A stretch of DNA of 64,000 bases from Caldalkalibacillus uzonensis (GCF_030814135.1 NZ_JAUSUQ010000016.1:1-64000), one strand, 5' to 3'; positions 18,320 through 27,686 are shown, counted from the first letter of the stretch. Numbers and translations: made by a program. The notes: generated by a model not told the origin, from the letters alone.

Positions 18320-18916
18320 GTGCATTACCCGGAACCCATTGCCAAATTGATTGAAGGGTTTATGAAATTGCCAGGCATCGGCCCTAAAACGGCCAGCCGT
18401 CTGGCTTTTTTTGTGTTAAGCATGAAAGAAGATGATGTGCTTGATTTGGCCAAAGCACTGGTCAATGCCAAGCGGGGGTTAACCTACTGTTCCATATGCC
18501 ATAATATTACCGATCACAATCCCTGCCGGATGTGTCAGGATAAAGCGAGGGACCGTTCAGTGATCTGCGTGGTGCAGGATCCCAAGGATGTGATCGCCAT
18601 GGAACGGACTAAGGAATATGATGGATTATACCATGTACTGCACGGGGCCATTTCTCCCATCGATGGTGTTGGGCCGGAAGATTTGACGATTCCGGATTTA
18701 ATTAAACGCCTTGAAGATGAACAGATTGAAGAAATTATTTTAGCCACCAACCCGACAATCGAAGGGGAAGCGACAGCCATGTATATTTCCCGGTTGGTCA
18801 AGCCCATCGGACTTAGAGTGACACGGATTGCCCATGGTTTGCCTGTTGGGGGTGATTTGGAATACGCCGATGAGGTGACCCTGTCCAAAGCGCTGGAAGG
18901 CCGCCGGGAATTGTAG
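18320..18916 (+). CDS. recR: Recombination mediator protein RecR
   Basis: Acts with RecO and RecF to load RecA at gaps. It has the helix-hairpin-helix ([16 protein letters not shown]), the four-cysteine zinc finger ([16 protein letters not shown]) and a Toprim domain ([14 protein letters not shown]...). The GTG start is set by AAGGGGG 7 nt upstream and gives 198 residues, the same as B. subtilis RecR. A longer version from an upstream TTG has no ribosome site. Confidence 0.97.
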   Translation: MHYPEPIAKLIEGFMKLPGIGPKTASRLAFFVLSMKEDDVLDLAKALVNAKRGLTYCSICHNITDHNPCRMCQDKARDRSVICVVQDPKDVIAMERTKEYDGLYHVLHGAISPIDGVGPEDLTIPDLIKRLEDEQIEEIILATNPTIEGEATAMYISRLVKPIGLRVTRIAHGLPVGGDLEYADEVTLSKALEGRREL

Positions 18917-18988
18917 GGACATATCCCGGTAAGAAACAGTGCTGAACAGCCTCCCTTCTGCATAGGCTTGTATTAAGGGGGGATGTAC

Positions 18989-19210
18989 ATGCCTATGTTT
19001 CGGCGTCCGGTGCTGCGTAATGAGCAATACCGCTTAATGACGGCCATTGAGAAAGCGAGGGAAAGGATGACCCAACTTCACAAACGGCGTCTCTTAATGC
19101 CGGATGGGTCCACGGGTCAGGTTCCAATTTTGCTGGCCGAACTGCGCTACCGTTATCTGCTCTATCAAGCTCGGAAAAAGGGCTGGTCCAATATGTGGTA
19201 CTTGGACTAA
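18989..19210 (+). CDS. yaaL: YaaL family protein (DUF2508)
   Basis: A 73-residue basic protein with the family segment ELRYRYLLYQARK near the C-terminus. It lies directly before bofA, the position of yaaL in B. subtilis. Function is unknown. AAGGGGGG stands 6 nt before the chosen ATG. Two neighbouring ATGs are also possible starts. It is short, with no membrane segment or motif. Confidence 0.85.
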   Translation: MPMFRRPVLRNEQYRLMTAIEKARERMTQLHKRRLLMPDGSTGQVPILLAELRYRYLLYQARKKGWSNMWYLD

Positions 19211-19225
19211 GAGGAGGGTAAAGGA

Positions 19226-19492
19226 ATGGATGCCATCGGAATCAGTATGATCCTTGTCGTTTTTTTGGCCGTCATGTCCATCATGTTCCGTATGCGCGGC
19301 AGGGTGTGGCATTGGCTGGGCAGGGGGCTGGTGCAGTTGGTTATAGGTGTTTTTTTACTATTCGTCTTTAATCTGTTTGGCAGTTATGTTGATGTGTATG
19401 TACCTTATAACCTGATTACCATGGGCATTGCTGCCGTCCTGGGCATACCCGGTGTCTTGGCTCTGTTTGGAATCCAGTTGTTCATTATGTAA
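19226..19492 (+). CDS. bofA: Pro-sigma-K processing inhibitor BofA
   Basis: Membrane protein that, with SpoIVFA, holds the SpoIVFB protease inactive in the outer forespore membrane. This delays sigma-K activation in the mother cell. The 88-residue protein has hydrophobic segments at about residues 3-20, 35-52 and 63-86, as in the family. The Asn near the second segment (FNLFGSY) fits the position of a residue important in B. subtilis BofA. AGGAGGGT lies upstream. It follows yaaL by 15 nt. Confidence 0.95.
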   Translation: MDAIGISMILVVFLAVMSIMFRMRGRVWHWLGRGLVQLVIGVFLLFVFNLFGSYVDVYVPYNLITMGIAAVLGIPGVLALFGIQLFIM

Positions 19493-19510
19493 AGGGACTG
19501 ATGTATATTT

Positions 19511-19526
19511 TGCCTTCCGGAAGGCA
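19511..19526. repeat. perfect 16-bp palindrome after bofA
   Basis: TGCCTTCCGGAAGGCA reads the same on both strands. There is no T tract after it, so it is not a standard terminator. It could be a protein site or a short RNA hairpin. Confidence 0.5.
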
Positions 19527-19563
19527 GTCTAATATGAAAACAGCGGAACAAGAGGGATGAGTG

Positions 19564-20712
19564 ATGAGAACGTGGTGGTATGGCTGGAGAGAAGAAATCA
19601 AACACTGGATCCCTTTTCCACACCGGACGAGGGAAAGAGAGCTGGAACAAAGACTGGAGCTGCTCTTGTCAGCTCCGCCTGCCCTCCCTCGTCTGAACCC
19701 TGAAGAACAGTCAATGATTGGCTGGATAACTGAGCAAGTACAGCGGTCTAACCGGAACAATGTGACCCGTACACAGGCTTACCTTAACCTATATGAGGAG
19801 CACCCTGAACTGCATTGGGCTTACTTGGCTCATATGGTTTCCCGCAATGGGGGCTGGAAGATGACAGATTTAAAAGGAGATTTTTTTGCTCCTTTATTTT
19901 CCCTTAGAGAGGCCCGGAACTTTTTCCTGTTTTTGGAGCGCAGCAACTGGCTAATATTTCAGGATGCCTATCCTCAATTGCTGGTCTATCATGTAAGCAA
20001 GAAAACGAATACCCCTTTGTTTCATTTGTTGCCTCATTTCAGCGTCTCGGTCTTTATGCAGGCAATGTGGCCCTGGTTTTGGGAAAACAGGAACAGCCAA
20101 CTCTTAACCCATGCCCTGATCGTTAACGAGCAACACTATATTGAGCCGCGCATTGTCACTCATCCCTATTTCCGGGAAAAGGTCTTTCAGTCCATCAAAT
20201 ACCAGGCCCAGGCTTTGTTTCACCTGAATCACATTCTATTTCCGTACACAAGAGAAGACGAGCACCCGGGCCTGGCAGGCACCATTGTGCAAGACTTTCT
20301 GGATGTACATGACCGCATTGCAGTAGGCCAACATTTATACGCCATCCTGTTCCAAACTCCTGGTATCCATGCTCACATTTGGGCTTGGGTTTCTCAAACA
20401 CCTCACACAGGATCACGGGCCGATTATTGGCCTCATCTGTTTACACCCCAGCGTCCACAAAACAAGCTGACCGGGGAGAAACAGAAAGAAGCACAAGTGC
20501 ATGCTCATGCCTCTTTCGTTTACAGCCCTCACTTAGTTCAAGCTTGGCCGGATTATAAGGAGCATCCTGCGCCGGGTGATGAGGATTGGTGTACAAGCAC
20601 AGAGGCACTGCACCCTCTGTTTCGGGAAGTAAGTCCCGAGCCGTATGACATTGCTGATGAATATGTGTTTATGCTCAACAAACTGGAATTATTGAATAAT
20701 TGGTTAAATTAG
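19564..20712 (+). CDS. DUF2515 family protein (YppC-like)
   Basis: A 382-residue protein rich in aromatic residues. Its segments (THALIVNEQHYIEPRIV, ALFHLNHILFPY, IAVGQHLYAILF) resemble the DUF2515 family, to which B. subtilis YppC belongs. Function is not known. No signal peptide, membrane helix or recognised catalytic motif was seen. In B. subtilis the family member lies elsewhere, so its place between bofA and gin is a difference from that genome. The ATG with GAGGG 7 nt upstream is chosen over a GTG one codon earlier. Identification is by recalled similarity and should be checked. Confidence 0.7.
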   Translation: MRTWWYGWREEIKHWIPFPHRTRERELEQRLELLLSAPPALPRLNPEEQSMIGWITEQVQRSNRNNVTRTQAYLNLYEEHPELHWAYLAHMVSRNGGWKMTDLKGDFFAPLFSLREARNFFLFLERSNWLIFQDAYPQLLVYHVSKKTNTPLFHLLPHFSVSVFMQAMWPWFWENRNSQLLTHALIVNEQHYIEPRIVTHPYFREKVFQSIKYQAQALFHLNHILFPYTREDEHPGLAGTIVQDFLDVHDRIAVGQHLYAILFQTPGIHAHIWAWVSQTPHTGSRADYWPHLFTPQRPQNKLTGEKQKEAQVHAHASFVYSPHLVQAWPDYKEHPAPGDEDWCTSTEALHPLFREVSPEPYDIADEYVFMLNKLELLNNWLN

Positions 20713-20742
20713 GTATACTGTCCGTTCCCTTTTCCCATACTG
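20712..20742 (+). promoter_or_regulatory. putative forespore sigma-F/sigma-G promoter of gin
   Basis: GGTATA-N18-CATACTG resembles the forespore consensus (-35 GyATA/TGAATA, -10 CATACTA). It overlaps the end of the preceding gene. B. subtilis csfB is known to be made in the forespore. Confidence 0.6.
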
Positions 20743-20785
20743 ATAACATAGAGTAAAGTAGATGAGAGGAGAGGGGAACAGTAAG

Positions 20786-20962
20786 ATGAACAAGCACATA
20801 TGTGTCATTTGTGCCAATCCCAAAACAGAAGGCATCACAATCTGGCATCATTTTATTTGTCGCCAATGTGAGGCAGAGATTGTGTCCTGTGATGTGACTG
20901 ATGAAAAATATCCGTTCTTTATCCGCCAGATGCGCAAGATTTGGATGAAAGAACATGCCTGA
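20786..20962 (+). CDS. csfB: Sigma-G inhibitor Gin (CsfB)
   Basis: Small zinc-binding anti-sigma factor that keeps sigma-G inactive in the forespore until engulfment ends. The 58-residue protein has the two Cys pairs of the family, CVIC near the N-terminus and CRQC about 26 residues later. The block HHFICRQCEAEIVS between them and the tail is typical. GAGAGGGG lies upstream of the ATG. B. subtilis csfB also lies in this region, between bofA and tmk. A forespore-type promoter precedes it. Confidence 0.9.
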   Translation: MNKHICVICANPKTEGITIWHHFICRQCEAEIVSCDVTDEKYPFFIRQMRKIWMKEHA

Positions 20963-20973
20963 GCGTTAAGCTA

Positions 20974-21006
20974 AAAACAGGGACGTTAGCAGGTCTCTGT
21001 TTTTTA
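20974..21006 (+). terminator. terminator after gin
   Basis: AACAGGGA pairs with TCTCTGTT across a 10-nt loop, followed by TTTTT. Confidence 0.8.
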
Positions 21007-21066
21007 ATGTGGAATAAAGTACAGAGATGATAACCACAACCATCAAGCTTAAAAGGAGAGCCCAGT

Positions 21067-22524
21067 ATGACCAAGCTTAACCAAGCAGTATTGTTTCAGG
21101 CCTTGATGGAAAAAGTGAAAAAAGATGAGGCAAGATATCATGTTCCCGGACATAAGGGCGGACATGTTTTTCCTGCGGAAGGACGAGATGTTTACAATGC
21201 TGTTTTAAACATCGATTTAACAGAGTTGGAAGGGCTGGACAACCTGCATGATCCCCACGGAGTGATCAAACAGGCCCAAGAAATGGCCGCCCGCCAGTTT
21301 GGGTCTGATCTCACTTATTTCCTGGTGGGTGGCAGCACTGTGGGCAATCTGGCCATGATTTTAGGCTGTATTGATAAGGGAGATGTGGTGTTGGTTCAAC
21401 GTAACAGCCATCAGTCTGTTTTCCACGGACTGAGTCTGGCCGAAGCCCAGTGTGTTCCCCTGCAGCCTGAAGTGTGTTCCCGTTTTCAGGTGGCACAAGG
21501 GATCAACCCCGACCATTTTGAGCATGTTTTACGCCGCTATCCCCAAGCGAAAGCCTGTATATTAACCTATCCCACCTATTATGGCTGGGCTGGAGCTGGC
21601 CAGTTTGAAACAATTGTGCGCATTGCCCGTCAACATGGGTTAATGATATTGGTGGATGAAGCCCATGGGGCCCATTTTGGGCAACATAAGGGTGTTCCTC
21701 CGTCTGCCTTAGCGCTTGGGGCAGATATCAGTGTCCAATCCACCCATAAGATGTTAGGCTCCATGACAATGACCTCCATGTTACATATCCGCCGCGGGCG
21801 CGTACCGGTTGAAGATGTGGAAGATTACTTGCATCGACTGCAATCCTCAAGCCCCTCTTACCCCCTGATGGCTTCCCTCGATCTGGCTCGTATGTTTTTA
21901 AGCCGGATGACCCATAGCGATTGGGAAAAAGCACTGGCCGCTGTGCAGCACTTGCGTGAGGAGATTGGCGCATCGGGCAGTTATAAGGTCAGTGAGGGAT
22001 CTCCCAAGGAGCGGGACCCGTTTAAGCTGGTTTTACAACCCACGTTTTCCATGAACGGTTACGAGCTCCAACAAGCCCTCCGGCAGCATGGGATAGAGGT
22101 TGAACTGGCCGATCCTTGTAACGTTTGTTTAACGATGTCTTTGGTTCCCAATCCCGAGTGGGATGACCGCCTGCTTAAAGCGTTATCCGCTATTTCTGCC
22201 GCCTATGGTCACCGGGAAGGTCATGCAGGCACGGACAGTGGCAAAGCAAACATGTGGCCCCAGGTTCAACCTGTTCCGGTGGCCATGAAAGTATACCGGG
22301 CCAAGGAAAAGGAACAGGTGCCTTTGTCACAGGCGATCGGACGGCAGGCGGCAGAGATGATTACCCCTTATCCTCCCGGAATTCCGCTCTTAATTCCTGG
22401 GGAAACCATTAGCCAAGGGCATATCTCCGCCATTTCCGAACTGCAGCAGGCAGGGGTTTATTTCCCGGGCAAACAAGGGGCGGGGAGGCTGCAAGTTTCA
22501 GTGGTTAAAAAGAGTGCAATTTAA
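21067..22524 (+). CDS. yaaO: PLP-dependent decarboxylase of the Orn/Lys/Arg family (YaaO-like)
   Basis: Fold-type I PLP enzyme likely to decarboxylate a basic amino acid such as lysine or arginine. The PLP lysine is in STHKMLGSMTMTSML, and the cofactor aspartate and histidine are in LVDEAHGAHFG. The N-terminus (YHVPGHKGG) is a hallmark of this family. The 485-residue length equals the short Gram-positive type without the large wing domain. AAAGGAGAG precedes the ATG. It occupies the yaaO position just before tmk. The substrate cannot be decided from the sequence. Confidence 0.88.
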   Translation: MTKLNQAVLFQALMEKVKKDEARYHVPGHKGGHVFPAEGRDVYNAVLNIDLTELEGLDNLHDPHGVIKQAQEMAARQFGSDLTYFLVGGSTVGNLAMILGCIDKGDVVLVQRNSHQSVFHGLSLAEAQCVPLQPEVCSRFQVAQGINPDHFEHVLRRYPQAKACILTYPTYYGWAGAGQFETIVRIARQHGLMILVDEAHGAHFGQHKGVPPSALALGADISVQSTHKMLGSMTMTSMLHIRRGRVPVEDVEDYLHRLQSSSPSYPLMASLDLARMFLSRMTHSDWEKALAAVQHLREEIGASGSYKVSEGSPKERDPFKLVLQPTFSMNGYELQQALRQHGIEVELADPCNVCLTMSLVPNPEWDDRLLKALSAISAAYGHREGHAGTDSGKANMWPQVQPVPVAMKVYRAKEKEQVPLSQAIGRQAAEMITPYPPGIPLLIPGETISQGHISAISELQQAGVYFPGKQGAGRLQVSVVKKSAI

Positions 22525-22593
22525 GACTATACAATCGCTCAGTTTCTGATTATGATAGTATCAAACCCTTTAATGGAGAAAGGAACATGATCT

Positions 22594-23250
22594 GTGGCAG
22601 GCTTATTTATCACCTTTGAAGGACCGGATGGTGCAGGAAAAACAACACAGTTAAAACTGCTGGCTGAAGCATTAAAAGCAAGCGGCTACGATTGTATAGT
22701 GACCCGGGAACCGGGAGGGACAGTGATCAGTGACCGCATTCGTGCTATTATCCTAGATCCAGAGCATCAATCCATGCACGCCCCCACGGAAGTGCTGCTG
22801 TATGCCGCTTCACGGGCCCAACATGTACTGGAGAAAATTAACCCTGCACTGGAACAAGGCAAAATCGTGCTCTGTGACCGCTTTGTGGATGCCAGCATTG
22901 CCTATCAGGGGTATGGTCTGGAGATTGGAGAAGCGCAAGTGAGAGCCATTAACCAATTTGCCACACAGGGTTTGCTGCCTCATAAAACCTTCCTGTTAGA
23001 TATTTCTGCTGAAGAAGGACGCCGCCGGCTCGTTGAACGGAAGCAAGCTGAGTTTAAACAGGGACTGGACCGGATTGAACAAAAAGATTTGGCTTATCAT
23101 GAACGTGTCCGCCAGGGATTTCTCCAGCTGGCCGAACAAGAAGCGCGCATCAGTCTCATCGATGCCAGTCAGCCGGTCGAGGTGATCCATCAGCAGATAT
23201 TACGGGAGGTCAGGGCATTGCTCCATGTCAAGGAGGAAAATGATCGTTAG
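22594..23250 (+). CDS. tmk: Thymidylate kinase
   Basis: Phosphorylates dTMP to dTDP for DNA synthesis. It shows the P-loop GPDGAGKTT (residues 10-18), the DR(F/Y) motif CDRFVDASIAYQGYG and a lid region with RKQAEFKQGLDRIE. The 218-residue length is typical. The start is GTG with AAAGGA about 10 nt upstream. It begins a run of genes (tmk, darA, holB, ricT, yabA) conserved in Bacilli. Confidence 0.97.
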   Translation: MAGLFITFEGPDGAGKTTQLKLLAEALKASGYDCIVTREPGGTVISDRIRAIILDPEHQSMHAPTEVLLYAASRAQHVLEKINPALEQGKIVLCDRFVDASIAYQGYGLEIGEAQVRAINQFATQGLLPHKTFLLDISAEEGRRRLVERKQAEFKQGLDRIEQKDLAYHERVRQGFLQLAEQEARISLIDASQPVEVIHQQILREVRALLHVKEENDR

Positions 23251-23266
23251 AACGAAAGGTTTCTGA

Positions 23267-23644
<378 letters not shown>

Positions 23645-23671
23645 GTTGAACAGTTGTAAGGTGTGATCAGA

Positions 23672-24646
23672 GTGGAGACAATCATTGACCTGCAACCTAG
23701 AATTCGCCGTTTTATTGAAACAGTGCTTGCTAAAAACCGCTTGGCCCATGCCTATTTGTTTATCGGCCAAAAAGGGTCGGGCAAACGGCAGCTGGCGACA
23801 AAGTTTGCCCAGCGCCTGCTGTGTAGTGAAAGAGATCATCCCCCGTGCGGCCGCTGTTCAGCTTGCCTGCGTATCGCCCATCACAACCACCCGGATGTAC
23901 GCTGGATTCAACCTGAAGGTCAATCCATCAAAATTGACCAAGTGCGTGAGATGCAAAAAACATTTACCTACCGACGGGCGGAGACAGAGTGGCGGGTACT
24001 GATTATAGACCGTGCTGATACCCTGACCCCTCAGGCGGCCAACAGTTTGCTCAAGTTTATGGAAGAACCCCAGCCGGGTACCATCATCTTACTCTTGGCA
24101 GAAGACCGGGAATTGATACTGCCCACCATTCGTTCACGCTGTCAAGAACTTATTTTCCAACCCCCTACACCGGAGCAGCTAAAACAGGTGCTGACCCAGC
24201 AAGTTGGAGAAGCACAGGCCACGCTAGTTTCCCATTTAACAGCAGATTTGGAAGAAGCTACATCCCTTTGCCAATTAGAGTGGTTTGCAGAGTTAAAACG
24301 AGTAGTGCTACAATTAATAGAAGATTGTGTGCGGGGACGGCCCCGTGCCATGTACCATATTCAAGACACCTGGCTTAAAGTGGCCAAAGAAAAAGAACAA
24401 ACGGATATAGGCCTTGATTTGATGTTGTTTTGGTATCGCGATTTATTATATATAAAGCTGGATATGGAAGAAAAAATCGTCTATATCGATCAGCGCGAGC
24501 GCTTGCGCGAACAAGGACTAAGCCTATCCCGAGTGAAGATAGCGACGGCCATGGAACACATTTTGGAAGCCAAACGCCGGCTTAAGGCCCATGTGCATCC
24601 ACAGTTGCTATTGGAACAGTTAGTGCTTCGTCTTCAGGAGGGGTAA
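23672..24646 (+). CDS. holB: DNA polymerase III subunit delta'
   Basis: Clamp-loader subunit that pairs with DnaX and HolA. Its P-loop is degenerate but present (IGQKGSGKRQ). A zinc module has cysteines in LLCSERDHPPCGRCSACLR, and the sensor region IILLLAEDRELILPTIRSRC is present. About 324 residues. The GTG with AAGGTG 8 nt upstream is preferred over another GTG three codons earlier that overlaps that site. It lies 2 nt before ricT, so translation is probably coupled. Confidence 0.93.
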   Translation: METIIDLQPRIRRFIETVLAKNRLAHAYLFIGQKGSGKRQLATKFAQRLLCSERDHPPCGRCSACLRIAHHNHPDVRWIQPEGQSIKIDQVREMQKTFTYRRAETEWRVLIIDRADTLTPQAANSLLKFMEEPQPGTIILLLAEDRELILPTIRSRCQELIFQPPTPEQLKQVLTQQVGEAQATLVSHLTADLEEATSLCQLEWFAELKRVVLQLIEDCVRGRPRAMYHIQDTWLKVAKEKEQTDIGLDLMLFWYRDLLYIKLDMEEKIVYIDQRERLREQGLSLSRVKIATAMEHILEAKRRLKAHVHPQLLLEQLVLRLQEG

Positions 24647-24648
24647 AG

Positions 24649-25497
24649 ATGTACAAGGTGGTAGGGGTTCGCTTTAAAAAGGCTGGAAAAATATACTATT
24701 TTGATCCGGGAGATCTTGACATTAAGAAGGATCAATTTGTCATTGTGGAAACGTCCCGCGGGATTGAGTACGGCAAAGTGGTCACTTCCATTAAAGAAGT
24801 GGGAGAAGAAGACGTTGTTTTACCCTTGAAAAAGGTGATCCGCGTGGCAACAGCCGAGGATAAGCTGCAAGTGGATAAAAATAAAGCGGCCGCTGAAGAA
24901 GCATATGATATTTGTTTAGAGAAGATCGCCGAGCATGGGTTGGAGATGAAGCTGGTCGATGTGGAATATACATTTGACCGCAACAAGGTGATCTTTTATT
25001 TTACAGCAGATGGGCGGGTCGACTTCCGCGAACTGGTGAAAGATTTGGCGGCCATCTTCAGAACACGCATTGAATTGAGGCAAATCGGGGTCAGGGACGA
25101 AGCCAAAATGCTTGGCGGCATAGGCCCTTGCGGACGCATTTTATGCTGCTCCTCTTTTCTGGGGGATTTTGAACCCGTCTCCATTAAAATGGCCAAAGAA
25201 CAAAATTTGTCTCTTAATCCTGCTAAAATATCCGGATTGTGCGGACGGTTGATGTGCTGTTTGAAATATGAGAACGACCAGTATGAGTCGGCCATTAAAG
25301 AACTTCCGGATATTGGGGAGGAAGCGTTCACCCCCCTTGGAGCTGGCCGTGTTGTAGGTTTAAATATCCTGGAAAAACTCATTCAGGTCGAACTAAAGGA
25401 AACGGAGCGCGTGGTTGAATTTGCCCTAGATGAGCTCATTGACCATCAGTCTCAACAGAAGGCGCTCCCTTCCCAGGCAGAAGGTGCGCCAAGCTAG
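24649..25497 (+). CDS. ricT: Y-complex subunit RicT (PSP1/YaaT family)
   Basis: Part of the RicAFT (Y) complex, which in B. subtilis promotes RNase Y processing and helps phosphorylation of Spo0A. The PSP1 domain (residues about 55-150) is followed by the cysteine-rich block CGRILCCSSF and GLCGRLMCCLKYEND, which binds Fe-S clusters in the complex. The 282 residues are close to the B. subtilis length (275). AGGAGGGGTAAAG precedes the ATG. Confidence 0.95.
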   Translation: MYKVVGVRFKKAGKIYYFDPGDLDIKKDQFVIVETSRGIEYGKVVTSIKEVGEEDVVLPLKKVIRVATAEDKLQVDKNKAAAEEAYDICLEKIAEHGLEMKLVDVEYTFDRNKVIFYFTADGRVDFRELVKDLAAIFRTRIELRQIGVRDEAKMLGGIGPCGRILCCSSFLGDFEPVSIKMAKEQNLSLNPAKISGLCGRLMCCLKYENDQYESAIKELPDIGEEAFTPLGAGRVVGLNILEKLIQVELKETERVVEFALDELIDHQSQQKALPSQAEGAPS

Positions 25498-25531
25498 GCC
25501 CAGTATAGTATGATCTGAGCAGGAAGGGCTG

Positions 25532-25912
25532 ATGGGGGTGGAGGATGTGGATCAGCATAAACAGAAGTTGTTTGAGCATGTCTCTCAACTTGAACAACAG
25601 TTGGGCAAGATGGTAGAGGAGCTGGAAGCAGTCAAGGCTCATATTGCCCACCTTGTCGAAGAGAATCATGGTCTGATCGTGGAAAACGAGAAGCTTCGCC
25701 AGCGGTTGGAGCATAAGCTGGCTGAGGAGGCTCATACTTCCTACCCGGAACAAGACAAACAGGGAACGAAAAAGAGAAAGCCGGTTGGGGAGGGGTACGA
25801 TAATTTGGCCAGGTTATACCAGGAAGGATTTCATATTTGCAATTTGCAATTTGGCACCCTGCGTAAAGAAGGGGATGATTGCATGTTTTGTTTATCCTTC
25901 CTCAAGAAGTAG
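25532..25912 (+). CDS. yabA: Replication initiation control protein YabA
   Basis: Negative regulator that ties DnaA to the DnaN clamp to limit re-initiation. The N-terminal two-thirds is a coiled coil (heptads in [20 protein letters not shown]) used for tetramerisation. The C-terminus carries the zinc ligands in [11 protein letters not shown] and DDCMFCLSF. It has 126 residues. The ATG has AGGAAGGG upstream, but a GTG five codons later is also possible. It ends with a terminator. Confidence 0.93.
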   Translation: MGVEDVDQHKQKLFEHVSQLEQQLGKMVEELEAVKAHIAHLVEENHGLIVENEKLRQRLEHKLAEEAHTSYPEQDKQGTKKRKPVGEGYDNLARLYQEGFHICNLQFGTLRKEGDDCMFCLSFLKK

Positions 25913-25913
25913 G

Positions 25914-25940
25914 AGAGTCTGAGGAGCAGACTCTTTTTTT
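25914..25940 (+). terminator. yabA terminator
   Basis: AGAGTCT / AGACTCT hairpin followed by seven T. Confidence 0.9.
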
Positions 25941-26006
25941 GAGAGCATGTGCAACCCATAATCTGGGAAACAATGAGCCCGAGACAGTGAAAAGGAACGA
26001 GGCCTA

Positions 26007-26756
26007 ATGGTTCATTTAGCAGACGACGAGCGCTTGGATTTCTTACCACTGAATCATTTAAAAATCATCCAAAGCCAAACTGTATTTTCGTTTTCTATGG
26101 ATGCCGTTTTGTTGGCCCAATTTGCCTATCTGCCGCTCAAAAAAGGAAAAGTGATGGATCTGTGTACAGGAAACGGAGCTGTGGCTCTGATGTTAAGCAC
26201 GCGGACCCAAGCGGCCATTGAAGGTATTGAAATTCAGGAACGCCTGTATGATATGGCCGTGCGCAGTGTCCGCTTAAACCACAAAGAGAAGCAAATCACC
26301 ATCCATCACCAGGATTTAAGAGAGGCACAGGCCCGCTTTGAGCTGGGCAGCTACGATGTGGTCACCTGCAATCCCCCTTATCTTCCTGCCCACACCGGTC
26401 AGACAAACGTCAACGAACATTACGCCATCGCCAGACATGAACTATACTGTACCCTGGAAGATATTTTGTCTGTATCGGCCGCTTTGTTAAAGCCCAAAGG
26501 GCGCTTGGCCCTTGTGCACCGTCCCAGCCGCTTGGCGGATATCTTAACTTTACTGCGGCGCTACCGTTTGGAGCCGAAACGCATGTGCCTGGTGCATCCC
26601 AAGGCGGACAAACCGGCCAACATGGTATTGGTGGAAGGGATGAAAGACGGGCAGCCCGACTTGCGCTTGCTTCCACCTTTAATCGCTTATACGGCTGACA
26701 ATGAATATACTCCCCAAATGAAAAGGATCTATTTTGGTGAGGAGACATTGCTTTGA
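26007..26756 (+). CDS. tRNA1(Val) N6-adenine methyltransferase family protein (YabB)
   Basis: SAM-dependent methyltransferase. It has the SAM loop DLCTGNGAVA (residues 51-60) and the N6-adenine motif NPPY (122-125) of the TrmN6 group. The N-terminal MDAVLLAQFA segment is also typical. It has 249 residues. The likely substrate is an adenine in tRNA, by analogy with E. coli TrmN6, but the RNA target in Bacilli is not certain. AGGAACGAGG precedes the ATG. It occupies the yabB place, but the small yazA gene that follows it in B. subtilis is absent. Confidence 0.88.
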   Translation: MVHLADDERLDFLPLNHLKIIQSQTVFSFSMDAVLLAQFAYLPLKKGKVMDLCTGNGAVALMLSTRTQAAIEGIEIQERLYDMAVRSVRLNHKEKQITIHHQDLREAQARFELGSYDVVTCNPPYLPAHTGQTNVNEHYAIARHELYCTLEDILSVSAALLKPKGRLALVHRPSRLADILTLLRRYRLEPKRMCLVHPKADKPANMVLVEGMKDGQPDLRLLPPLIAYTADNEYTPQMKRIYFGEETLL

Positions 26757-26769
26757 AAGGACGTATGCC

Positions 26770-27681
26770 ATGATGTGGTCCCAACTCAGCTACGAAGACC
26801 AGGACAAGGGAGTATTATATCTGGTACCGACTCCCATCGGTAACTTGGAAGACATCACCTTGCGGGCTTTGGAAACCCTGAAAACCGTAGATTACATTGC
26901 TTGTGAAGATACGCGCCGGACGCGTAAGCTGCTCCAGCATTTTCAGATTGAGCAGACACTGACCCCTTATCATGAACATAACAAACATCACAAAGCCCCC
27001 CGCCTCCTAGAAGATTTAAAGCAAGGCAAACGCATTGCCCTGGTTACTGACGCCGGGATGCCGGCTATTTCAGACCCCGGACAGGATCTTGTGCAACAAG
27101 CCGTGGAGGAACAGATCCCGGTGGTCAGCCTGCCTGGCGCCACTGCCGGTCTTACTGGCCTGGTCGCCTCAGGTTTGTCCACCCGCCGTTTTTTGTTCTA
27201 CGGTTTTTTGGACCGTAAGTCCAAAGTGCGCCGGGAACAGTTAACCGCGCTTTCTGCTCTGCCCTACACACTCATCTTCTATGAAGCTCCCCATCGGCTG
27301 CAAGAGACTTTGGGAGATATGGTGGAAATGTTGGGTGACCGCCAAGCTGTGTTGGTCCGGGAGCTCTCCAAACGCTTCGAAGAATATGTCCGGGGAACTC
27401 TCGGCGAACTGTGCCACTGGGCACAAGAGAAAGAGGTGCGGGGAGAATTCACGCTCATCGTAGACAAGGCGAAGGAGGAACAGCTGCAAGCTATTGATGT
27501 CCAAGAAGCTGCCCCATGGTGGGAAAACAAAACCGTCACGGAGCATGTAGAGCACTATATTGACCAAGGATTTACTCCTAAGGCGGCTATTAAGCAAACA
27601 GCCAAAGAACGGGATCTTCCCAAGCGGGAGGTTTATCAGCTTTATCATGGTTTGGGGCCGTCTCTTGAAAGAGGGGAATAA
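26770..27681 (+). CDS. rsmI: 16S rRNA (cytidine(1402)-2'-O)-methyltransferase
   Basis: Methylates the ribose of C1402 in 16S rRNA. It is a tetrapyrrole-methylase-fold enzyme with LYLVPTPIGNLEDIT, ACEDTRRTRKLL, TDAGMPAISDPG and SLPGATA blocks in order. The chosen ATG has AAAGGACG about 7 nt upstream and gives 303 residues. A start 12 codons earlier lies inside the preceding gene. It is convergent with abrB and shares a bidirectional terminator with it. Confidence 0.95.
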   Translation: MMWSQLSYEDQDKGVLYLVPTPIGNLEDITLRALETLKTVDYIACEDTRRTRKLLQHFQIEQTLTPYHEHNKHHKAPRLLEDLKQGKRIALVTDAGMPAISDPGQDLVQQAVEEQIPVVSLPGATAGLTGLVASGLSTRRFLFYGFLDRKSKVRREQLTALSALPYTLIFYEAPHRLQETLGDMVEMLGDRQAVLVRELSKRFEEYVRGTLGELCHWAQEKEVRGEFTLIVDKAKEEQLQAIDVQEAAPWWENKTVTEHVEHYIDQGFTPKAAIKQTAKERDLPKREVYQLYHGLGPSLERGE

Positions 27682-27686
27682 AAAGC

